Assembly: GCF_012272815.1 (NCBI RefSeq)
Contig: NZ_JAAWWL010000002.1
Coordinates: 526,280 to 590,279 of the forward strand
DNA: 64,000 nt
Source of the DNA: Croceivirga thetidis
GTDB taxonomy: Bacteria; Bacteroidota; Bacteroidia; Flavobacteriales; Flavobacteriaceae
Direction of reading: 5' to 3'
This document shows positions 16,517 through 22,569 of the stretch, in pieces (positions within the stretch are counted from its first letter, which is position 1; each line of letters begins with the position of its first letter). The notes beneath the pieces are model-generated. The model was given only the letters and a program-made list of their open reading frames with translations, was not told where the DNA came from and made no database searches. The translations under genes were made by a program, and so were the position numbers.

Positions 16517-17583
16517 CCAACAGGTATATTAGACATACCAGTCTTTCTAGTTTTGGTGTACAGGGCCAAACTAAATTATCCAAGGCTTCCATTCTAATTG
16601 TTGGTCTTGGAGGTCTAGGTATACCTGCTGCCCAATATTTAAACGCAATGGGAGTGGGCGAAATAGGTCTTGTAGAAAACGATATTATAGCCCTTCATAA
16701 TCTTCAACGTCAAGTTCTTTATTCAGAAAACGATATCGGCAAATCGAAACTGGATGTAACTTTACATAAACTTCAAGAGCAAAACCAATCAACAGCGTTT
16801 AAGACTTTCGATGCTTACTTAACTCCAGAGAATGCATTGGAAATAATAGCACAGTTTGATTTAGTTATTGATGCAACTGACAATTTTGAATCGCGTTATT
16901 TAATTAACGACGCCTGTGTTATTCTAGATAAACCTTTTGTTTACGGTGCTTTACATGCCTTCGAAGGTCAAATTTCCGTGTTTAATTTTGAAGAAGGGCC
17001 AACTTATAGATGCTTATTCCCTGTTCAGCCTGGTATTGATGAGATTCCAAATTGTGATGATAACGGGGTATTGGGTATTCTCCCAGGTATTATTGGATCC
17101 CTTCAGGCACTTGAAGCTGTAAAAGTGATTACTGGTATAGGTGCTGTTCTTTCAGGTAAGCTTCTTCTTTTTGATGGTTTGAGTCAAACGACCCAAAAAA
17201 TCAATTTTAATTTAAACCCTATAAATAAAGGAATATCCCATCTTAAAGAAAGTTATCATGCAACATCATGTACGAATATTAAAAATATTTCAGCGGAAGA
17301 GTTCATTGAAATTTCAGAAAGGGAGTCCATTCAAATAATTGATGTGCGTTCAGACACTGAATTTGGAAATGGATACTGGAAAGGCGCCAAGAATATCCCC
17401 TTATCAGATATAGACAAGCGATTGGAAGAATTCGATTTCAATGATGAGATTTATTTGCTTTGTCAATCGGGTATCCGCAGTCAGAAAGCCTACGAGCTTC
17501 TTACCACATTGAGGCCCTCAGCAAAGCTTATTAATGTGGCCGGAGGCATGAACAACCTAGAACTTCATGTTGGCTCAAACTGA
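16513..17583 (+). CDS. moeB: MoeB/ThiF-type adenylyltransferase with C-terminal rhodanese domain
   Basis: A 356-residue two-domain enzyme. Residues 1-245 are an E1-like domain: the ATP loop ILIVGLGGLGIPAAQY, then NLQRQVLYSENDIGKSK and DATDNFESRY. Residues about 250-356 are a rhodanese domain with active Cys in YLLCQSGIRSQKAYE. It should adenylate the MoaD tail and pass it sulfur. The first zinc CxxC of E. coli MoeB reads T-Y-R-C here, and no clear second pair is seen, so the structural zinc may be absent. The start appears to be a TTG at 16513 that overlaps the mobA stop (ATTGA); there is no suitable ATG. Confidence 0.9.
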   Translation: MTNRYIRHTSLSSFGVQGQTKLSKASILIVGLGGLGIPAAQYLNAMGVGEIGLVENDIIALHNLQRQVLYSENDIGKSKLDVTLHKLQEQNQSTAFKTFDAYLTPENALEIIAQFDLVIDATDNFESRYLINDACVILDKPFVYGALHAFEGQISVFNFEEGPTYRCLFPVQPGIDEIPNCDDNGVLGILPGIIGSLQALEAVKVITGIGAVLSGKLLLFDGLSQTTQKINFNLNPINKGISHLKESYHATSCTNIKNISAEEFIEISERESIQIIDVRSDTEFGNGYWKGAKNIPLSDIDKRLEEFDFNDEIYLLCQSGIRSQKAYELLTTLRPSAKLINVAGGMNNLELHVGSN

Positions 17584-18343
17584 GATTATATTGCTGGCTA
17601 CCGCCTTTTTTTTGGTAGCGCTATTGTATTCCAGTGTTGGTTTTGGCGGCGGATCAAGTTATTTGGCACTATTAGCTTTGGTCTTCGCTAACTTCTTTAT
17701 GATTCGTAGCTCTGCATTGCTGTGCAATCTTGTTGTGGTTTCTGGAAGTAGTTTTCTCTATTTTCAAAGAGGTCACCTACAATTCAAAAAGTTCGTCCCA
17801 TTCTTAATAACTAGTATTCCTTTAGCCTTTGTGGGGGCATTATTTAAATTAAAGGAGCATTTTTTCTTTATTCTTTTGGGCATCAGTCTTCTTTTTGCTG
17901 CTTTTGCTCTCGTCTTACAGACTTTAAAGTTAAAAGGTGAATATCAGCCAAGTTCATATTCAAAATACCTATCCTATTTACTGGGCGGCGCTGTTGGCTT
18001 TTTATCAGGAATGGTAGGTATTGGGGGTGGAATATTTCTAGCTCCTATTTTAAATCATATGAAGTGGGATAAGCCATTAGTTATAGCCGCATTAGCCAGT
18101 TTTTTTATTTTGGTGAATTCGATTTCCGGAATTTTAGGTCTGTTGTTTGCAGATACATTTATTGTACCCACCCCAGATATTTGGTTTTTAATTGTTGCTG
18201 TCTTTCTAGGCGGACAATTAGGGGCAAGATTAAGTTTGGGTAAATTATCTGGTAAAACCATTCGATTATTGACCGCATTATTGGTTTTGGTAGTGGGCAT
18301 TCGGGTCTTACTAAAAAATGGTTTTCAACTAACAATATTTTAA
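17567..18343 (+). CDS. TauE/SafE-family membrane permease
   Basis: A 258-residue integral membrane protein with about eight hydrophobic segments. Glycine-rich SVGFGGGSSYLALLAL near the N-terminus and GFLSGMVGIGGGIFLAPILN in the middle are the two duplicated TauE signature loops. The family exports sulfite, sulfonates or organosulfur anions. Its start overlaps the moeB stop by 17 bp and its own stop abuts moeA, so it is a true member of the cofactor operon. A role in sulfur-anion or molybdate handling is inferred from the operon, not from sequence. Confidence 0.85.
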   Translation: MLAQTEIILLATAFFLVALLYSSVGFGGGSSYLALLALVFANFFMIRSSALLCNLVVVSGSSFLYFQRGHLQFKKFVPFLITSIPLAFVGALFKLKEHFFFILLGISLLFAAFALVLQTLKLKGEYQPSSYSKYLSYLLGGAVGFLSGMVGIGGGIFLAPILNHMKWDKPLVIAALASFFILVNSISGILGLLFADTFIVPTPDIWFLIVAVFLGGQLGARLSLGKLSGKTIRLLTALLVLVVGIRVLLKNGFQLTIF

Positions 18344-19534
18344 ATGATATCATTTAAAGAAGCAGAACAAATAGTTTTAAGGAATCTCATGGATTTAGGT
18401 AAAGAATTGGTTCCTTTAGAAAATAGTGTTGGTCGGGTCTTAGCTGAAAAGATTTATGCCGACCGGGATTTCCCTCCATTTGATAGGGTAACCAAAGATG
18501 GTATTGCCATTAGATTTCAGTCATACGAAAATGGCAATAAGTTGTTTAAAATTCAGGAAACTGCCGCTGCCGGTAGTGCCCAAGTAACCTTAAGCCACCC
18601 TAACGACTGTATTGAAGTAATGACCGGAGCTATGCTTCCTAAAGGAACGGATACGGTAATAATGTATGAAAATCTTTTGTTGAAAGATGGTAATGCAATA
18701 GTGGAAATCGCTCCTCAAAAAAGTCAAGACGTTCATTCAAAAGGTTCTGATGAGCATAGCGGAAGTGTTTTGTTGGACTCAGGCAATCTAATTACACCGG
18801 CTGAGATAGGGGTATTGGCCACTGTGGGCAAATCAGAAGTAAAAGTAAAAAAGTTACCAAAGATTGCTATTGTTTCGACAGGTGATGAGTTGGTGAACAT
18901 TGATGAGATACCAGAACCACATCAGATTAGAAAATCCAATTCATGGTCGCTGAAGGCTGCTTTAAAAAGTCAAGGGATAATAGGTGAATTATTGCATTTT
19001 AGGGATTCAAAAGAAGCTCTTTTAGAGGGCTTAGGAAAGGCAATTGATAATTATGATGTTCTTCTTTTAAGTGGTGGTGTATCCAAAGGAAAATTTGATT
19101 ATCTACCTGAGGTATTGGAGAAGTTAGGAGTCAAAAAACTATTTCATAGAGTATTGCAACGACCTGGAAAACCATTTTGGTTTGGCCTTAACGATTTTTG
19201 CACATTATTTGCCTTCCCTGGTAATCCGGCTTCTACGTTTGCAAACTTTCATGTATATTTTTTACCCTGGCTAAGAAGTTCATTTGGAGCGCAGACCGAT
19301 AGGTGTCACGCTGTATTAAATGAGCGTTTTGAAAATACCACAGATTTAACAAGATTTATTTTGGCAGATGCACAGTTGTCTCAAGGAACAATAAAAACTA
19401 ATTTAGTAAAGGACAACGGTTCAGGAGATTTAACTAGCCTAGCAAGATCAAATGGATTAATTTGTTTTGATTCCAATCGCAATTATGAAGTAGGGGAGTT
19501 GGTTCCTTTTTATCCAACAAAAAAGATTTTGTAA
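18344..19534 (+). CDS. moeA: Molybdopterin molybdenumtransferase
   Basis: MoeA inserts molybdate into adenylylated molybdopterin in the cytoplasm. The 396-residue protein has the N-terminal ISFKEAEQIVLRNL and DRDFPPFDRVTKDGIAI, the domain III motif IVSTGDELVNI, LLLSGGVSKGKFDYLPEVL, and FAFPGNPASTF, with a C-terminal beta-barrel. The length is normal for the family. It starts directly after the TauE stop and ends immediately before xdhC (TAAATG junctions), as expected for tight coupling. MogA/MoaB, which makes its adenylylated substrate, is not encoded in this window. Confidence 0.95.
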   Translation: MISFKEAEQIVLRNLMDLGKELVPLENSVGRVLAEKIYADRDFPPFDRVTKDGIAIRFQSYENGNKLFKIQETAAAGSAQVTLSHPNDCIEVMTGAMLPKGTDTVIMYENLLLKDGNAIVEIAPQKSQDVHSKGSDEHSGSVLLDSGNLITPAEIGVLATVGKSEVKVKKLPKIAIVSTGDELVNIDEIPEPHQIRKSNSWSLKAALKSQGIIGELLHFRDSKEALLEGLGKAIDNYDVLLLSGGVSKGKFDYLPEVLEKLGVKKLFHRVLQRPGKPFWFGLNDFCTLFAFPGNPASTFANFHVYFLPWLRSSFGAQTDRCHAVLNERFENTTDLTRFILADAQLSQGTIKTNLVKDNGSGDLTSLARSNGLICFDSNRNYEVGELVPFYPTKKIL

Positions 19535-20542
19535 ATGACACATGAGCTAAAACGAATAATTCAAGAATATGAGGAAGCGCTTCAATCTGGAATTGCAGCA
19601 GTACTAGCTACCGTTGTTGCTCTTGATGGGTCTTCATATAGACGACCAGGCGTTCGAATGCTTTTACTTGAAAATGGCAAAATGGTCGGAGCTGTAAGTG
19701 GAGGCTGTGTGGAAAAAGAGATTTATCGACAAGCCGAAAGCGTATTTAAATCGAAAATTGCTAAAGTAATGACCTATGATGGTAGGTATCGGCTAGGTTG
19801 TGAAGGCATACTATATATTTTGTTGGAGCCTATTTCAATGACAACCAAGGCACTGGGACTATTGCAATTGAGTCTGGCTAAACGTAAACCTTTTGAGATT
19901 AAATCTTTTTTTGAAAAAGAATTCTCAGAAAGTGAGAATTTCGGGTCGGTCATTAACTTTTCCAATGTTTCCCATCCCTTTAATAGTGGTTTTAAACCGA
20001 ATTTAAAATTAGATACGTTTACCCAGAAATTACAACCTTGCTTTCGACTCATTTTAATAGGAGCTGAACACGATACCGTACAGTTATGTTCAATGGCGGC
20101 CTTAACGGGATGGGAGGTCACCGTAGTTGTCCATCCTAAAGAGGAAAAATCTATTCAAGATTTTCCTGGCGCTTCTGAACTGATTGCTAATGAGGGTGAT
20201 AATTTGGATTTTGATTTGGATGATGAAACTGCTGTCGTACTAATGACTCATAGTTATGTGAAAGACTTGAAATATCTCATAGCACTTAAGGATAAAAAGC
20301 CAGCTTACTTTGGTTTATTAGGGCCTGCACGAAGACGTGAAAAACTTTTTGATGAGTTAATGGAATTACACCCAGAACTAGAACTTGAATTTATTGAGTT
20401 GATTCACGGACCCGCGGGATTGGATATTGGAGCAGAGACGCCACAAGAAATAGCATTATCAGTATTAGCCGAAATTATTGGAGTGGTCAATAAAAAAGAA
20501 GTGAATTCCTTAAAAGAAAAGGAAGGACGTATTCATGCCTAA
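19535..20542 (+). CDS. xdhC: XdhC/CoxI-family maturation factor
   Basis: A 335-residue protein of the XdhC/CoxI/PaoD type, which binds the finished molybdopterin dinucleotide, promotes its sulfuration and inserts it into hydroxylases. The N-terminal domain holds VLATVVALDGSSYRRPGVRML and GAVSGGCVEKEIYRQ; the C-terminal Rossmann-like domain holds LIGAEHDTVQLCSMAALTGW and ends with GPAGLDIGAETPQEIALSVL. Its presence supports assigning IorAB as a sulfurated MCD-type enzyme. It overlaps the mocA start by 8 bp. Confidence 0.93.
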   Translation: MTHELKRIIQEYEEALQSGIAAVLATVVALDGSSYRRPGVRMLLLENGKMVGAVSGGCVEKEIYRQAESVFKSKIAKVMTYDGRYRLGCEGILYILLEPISMTTKALGLLQLSLAKRKPFEIKSFFEKEFSESENFGSVINFSNVSHPFNSGFKPNLKLDTFTQKLQPCFRLILIGAEHDTVQLCSMAALTGWEVTVVVHPKEEKSIQDFPGASELIANEGDNLDFDLDDETAVVLMTHSYVKDLKYLIALKDKKPAYFGLLGPARRREKLFDELMELHPELELEFIELIHGPAGLDIGAETPQEIALSVLAEIIGVVNKKEVNSLKEKEGRIHA

Positions 20543-21134
20543 GGTAGCTGTTTTAGTATTAGCGGCAGGTGCATCTACTCGAATGGGCAAACCTAAGCAA
20601 TTGTTACCTTGGAAAAATACGACCCTCTTAGGACATGTAATCTCGAATTTAAGGGTAGTGTCAAAACACATTTTGGTTGTTTTAGGGGCAAATCATGAAA
20701 AAATTCTTCCAACACTACCATCTTACCTTGAAAGCGTAATTAATATTGCATGGCAGTCAGGAATGGGCACATCAATAGCTTTGGGAGTAGGGGAACTCGA
20801 AAAATCTGTAAATCCAGAAGCTATTTTAATATGTTTGGTTGATCAACCATTGATTGATGCCGAACTCTTTAAAAAGATTATTGATTTGCATAATCTAAAC
20901 CCTTCAAAGATTATCGCCACTACATATGTTGGTGGCAAAGGAGTACCTGCACTTTTTCCTAAAAAGTATTTTAATGCTCTAAAACAATTCAGTGCTGATT
21001 ATGGTGCAAGACATTTTTTAAAGAGCAATAAAAATGAAGTCATTCCATTTGATTCGGATGGTAAGGCCGTAGATTTGGATACTCCTGCAAATTATGATGC
21101 ATATTGGAAAAAACACGGCCGAGAACTATTGTAA
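20535..21134 (+). CDS. mocA: Molybdenum cofactor cytidylyltransferase-like protein
   Basis: A 199-residue nucleotidyltransferase with VAVLVLAAGASTRMGKPKQLLPWKNTTLLGHVI, the MocA signature, and LICLVDQPLIDAELFKKII, the D-Q-P metal loop characteristic of this group rather than the D-x-P loop of MobA. MocA attaches CMP to molybdopterin, giving the MCD cofactor of IorB-type enzymes. It is the last gene of the molybdenum operon. The next gene starts 49 bp on and is functionally different. Confidence 0.92.
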   Translation: MPKVAVLVLAAGASTRMGKPKQLLPWKNTTLLGHVISNLRVVSKHILVVLGANHEKILPTLPSYLESVINIAWQSGMGTSIALGVGELEKSVNPEAILICLVDQPLIDAELFKKIIDLHNLNPSKIIATTYVGGKGVPALFPKKYFNALKQFSADYGARHFLKSNKNEVIPFDSDGKAVDLDTPANYDAYWKKHGRELL

Positions 21135-21182
21135 AAACACAACAAAACACGTATTTTGAATAACACTTAAATCTTGAACAAA

Positions 21183-22025
21183 ATGAAAATAAAAACATTT
21201 TTAATCACCCTCTTTGCTGTGTCTTTGGTATTTGTGGGGTGTATGAATTCTGGCAAAAAGAAAGAAGCTGAAACTAAAACAGAAGAGGTTACCTACGAAC
21301 CAAATTATGTTGGGAATGAAGTGACCTATTCCAATGATAGCATAACCATGAAGGGTTACATTGCGTTTGATGAAAACGCTACTGAAAAAAAACCTGGAGT
21401 TTTGGTTGTACATGAGTGGTGGGGCCATAATGACTATTCGAGACAACGTGCAGATATGCTAGCTGAATTGGGATATACTGCTTTAGCGGTCGATATGTAC
21501 GGTGATGGAAAAAATGCAGAGCACCCAGAGGATGCAGGTAAGTTTGCTGGTATGGTGATGTCAAATATGCCTTCTGCCAAAAGCAGATTTATGGCAGCCA
21601 TGAACGAACTTAAGAATCATCCCTCGGTCGATCCCGATAACATAGCTGCCATTGGGTATTGTTTTGGAGGTAGTGTAGTGTTAACCATGGCCAATGCAGG
21701 AATGGATTTAGATGCCGTAGCTGCTTTTCATAGTGGTGTTGGTTTACCAGTTATGCCCAACGAGGACCTTAAAGCCAAGGTTTTGGTCTGCAATGGGGCT
21801 GATGATCCCTTTATAGCTCCAGAATCGGTGGAAGCCTTCAAAGTAAAAATGGACAGTATTAATGCTGATTATAAATACATTGCCTATGAAGGGGCCAAAC
21901 ATTCGTTTACCAGTAAAGAGGCGAATGCAAATGGAGAAAAATTCGGACTCCCTTTGGAGTATAATGCGGAAGCTGACCAAAAATCGTGGCAGGAATTACA
22001 AAACCTGTTGAATGAAGTTTTTTAA
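21183..22025 (+). CDS. Dienelactone hydrolase-family lipoprotein
   Basis: A 280-residue alpha/beta hydrolase starting at the ATG at 21183, which gives MKIKTFLITLFAVSLVFVGC, a lipoprotein signal. The nucleophile is the Cys in IGYCFGGSVV, the acid is in CNGADDPFIAPES and the His is in YEGAKHSFTS; the oxyanion region reads VVHEWWGHNDYSR. The Cys-His-Asp triad is that of dienelactone hydrolases, which open lactones or cleave small esters. The lipobox puts it in the envelope, which is common for the Bacteroidota branch. Whether it belongs to the molybdenum operon is unclear. Confidence 0.92.
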   Translation: MKIKTFLITLFAVSLVFVGCMNSGKKKEAETKTEEVTYEPNYVGNEVTYSNDSITMKGYIAFDENATEKKPGVLVVHEWWGHNDYSRQRADMLAELGYTALAVDMYGDGKNAEHPEDAGKFAGMVMSNMPSAKSRFMAAMNELKNHPSVDPDNIAAIGYCFGGSVVLTMANAGMDLDAVAAFHSGVGLPVMPNEDLKAKVLVCNGADDPFIAPESVEAFKVKMDSINADYKYIAYEGAKHSFTSKEANANGEKFGLPLEYNAEADQKSWQELQNLLNEVF

Positions 22026-22050
22026 TGCCTTCAGAGCGATAGAAACAAAA

Positions 22051-22072
22051 AAGCCTGCAATTAAGCAGACTT
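22051..22072 (-). terminator. Intrinsic terminator overlapping a small-gene stop codon
   Basis: Read on the minus strand, AAGTCTGC / GCAGGCTT pair over 8 bp (one G-U) around a TTAATT loop and are followed by TTTTG. The loop contains the stop codon of the 45-residue gene at 22061-22198. On the plus strand the pairing has a C-A mismatch, so the hairpin is better suited to the minus transcript. Confidence 0.7.
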
Positions 22073-22198
22073 TTTAAGTTCTTTTGGTTTTGTATTGGGT
22101 TGAATATCCTGAAAAATTCCACAGGCTATTTGCCTTTTAGCCAAATGACGTGATTGCGATTTGGAAAGCTTTTCTATTTGAGGATTTAAAAATTTCAT
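22061..22198 (-). CDS. Small basic protein of 45 residues, unknown function
   Basis: A short gene whose protein begins MKFLNPQIEKLSKSQSRHLA and ends NTKPKELKKSA. It is rich in Lys, Ser and Gln, has one Cys, and has no signal peptide or membrane segment. Support comes from the ATG, the natural composition, and a minus-strand terminator folded over its stop codon. It is downstream of the repeat microprotein on the same strand but separated from it by another terminator, so it probably has its own promoter. I recognise no family. Confidence 0.5.
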   Translation of the reverse strand: MKFLNPQIEKLSKSQSRHLAKRQIACGIFQDIQPNTKPKELKKSA

Positions 22199-22240
22199 AT
22201 GAAGGTAAACGCAGAATTTCGCAAAAAAGTACAACTAAAA

Positions 22241-22261
22241 AAACCTGACTATGTCAGGTTT
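22241..22261 (-). terminator. Intrinsic terminator of the repeat microprotein gene
   Basis: A perfect 9-bp stem AAACCTGAC / GTCAGGTTT closes on a 3-nt loop. On the minus strand it runs into TTTTAG, giving a long T tract. It lies 30 bp past the stop of the SKPGGG-repeat gene at 22291-22464. Confidence 0.75.
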
Positions 22262-22290
22262 ATCTTTTTCTATTTGGTCAGGCCTTATGG

Positions 22291-22464
22291 TTAAGGTTTA
22301 ATACCCCCTCCAGGTTTTGAAACAGCTCCTTGTGGTTTAATTCCTCCTCCTGGTTTTGATACAGCGCCCTGTGGCTTTATACCTCCTCCAGGTTTAGATG
22401 TGGCCGCTTGCGGTTTAATGCCACCTCCTGGTTTGGAAGTCGCCTTTTTTTCTTTGTCGCTCAT
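22291..22464 (-). CDS. 57-residue tandem-repeat microprotein (SKPGGGIKPQ repeats)
   Basis: The protein starts MSDKEKKAT and then consists of four tandem copies of a 13-residue unit, S-K-P-G-G-G-I-K-P-Q-(A/G)-A-(T/V), the last ending after I-K-P. It has no Cys, no signal peptide and is strongly basic and glycine-rich. The DNA units differ at many third positions (Ser is TCC, TCT, TCA, TCA; the Gly triplets all differ) while the residues hardly change, so selection seems to act on the peptide. A terminator follows. It is divergent from the TPR/caspase/TIR gene set and shares the upstream region with its promoter. No known family is recognised. A repeat-core precursor peptide, an antitoxin-like partner or a nucleic-acid-binding peptide are possibilities. 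Confidence 0.65.
   Translation of the reverse strand: MSDKEKKATSKPGGGIKPQAATSKPGGGIKPQGAVSKPGGGIKPQGAVSKPGGGIKP
22294..22437 (-). repeat. 39-bp tandem repeat, 3.7 units, in a coding sequence
   Basis: Units occupy 22399-22437, 22360-22398, 22321-22359 and a 27-bp partial unit at 22294-22320. Each encodes one 13-residue module of the microprotein. The unit length is a multiple of three, there are no spacers, and the differences are largely synonymous. Confidence 0.85.
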
Positions 22465-22484
22465 CTTTCAAGTGTTTACGTTTG
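22454..22484 (+). promoter_or_regulatory. Bacteroidota-type promoter for the TPR/caspase/TIR gene set
   Basis: A -7 element TACGTTTG (22477-22484) matches TAnnTTTG exactly. A -33 element TTG (22454-22456, within TTTG) lies 20 bp upstream. Transcription would start near 22491, about 80 nt before the ATG at 22570. The -33 element overlaps the first codons of the divergent microprotein gene. Activity of this promoter would run against that gene's 5' end. Confidence 0.7.
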
Positions 22485-22488
22485 ATTA

Positions 22489-22503
22489 TCACTATATTAG
22501 TGA
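22489..22503. promoter_or_regulatory. Palindrome at the predicted transcription start
   Basis: TCACTA-TAT-TAGTGA is a perfect 15-bp palindrome starting 5 bp after the -7 element, across the expected +1. Its position suits a repressor site for the plus-strand set. It also lies 25 bp upstream of the microprotein start on the other strand, so a single regulator could control both directions. The regulator is unknown. Confidence 0.5.
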
Positions 22504-22569
22504 AAAATACCAATCAAACCAAATTAAGTTCCTAATAATCAGTTAGTAGGAATTTTCGCCAATAGATAA

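Noticed and set aside
22294-22437. The 39-bp repeats looked at first like a short CRISPR array.
   Set aside because: There are no spacers, the units abut, the length is a multiple of three, and the reading frame runs through all units with mainly synonymous differences. No cas genes are nearby.
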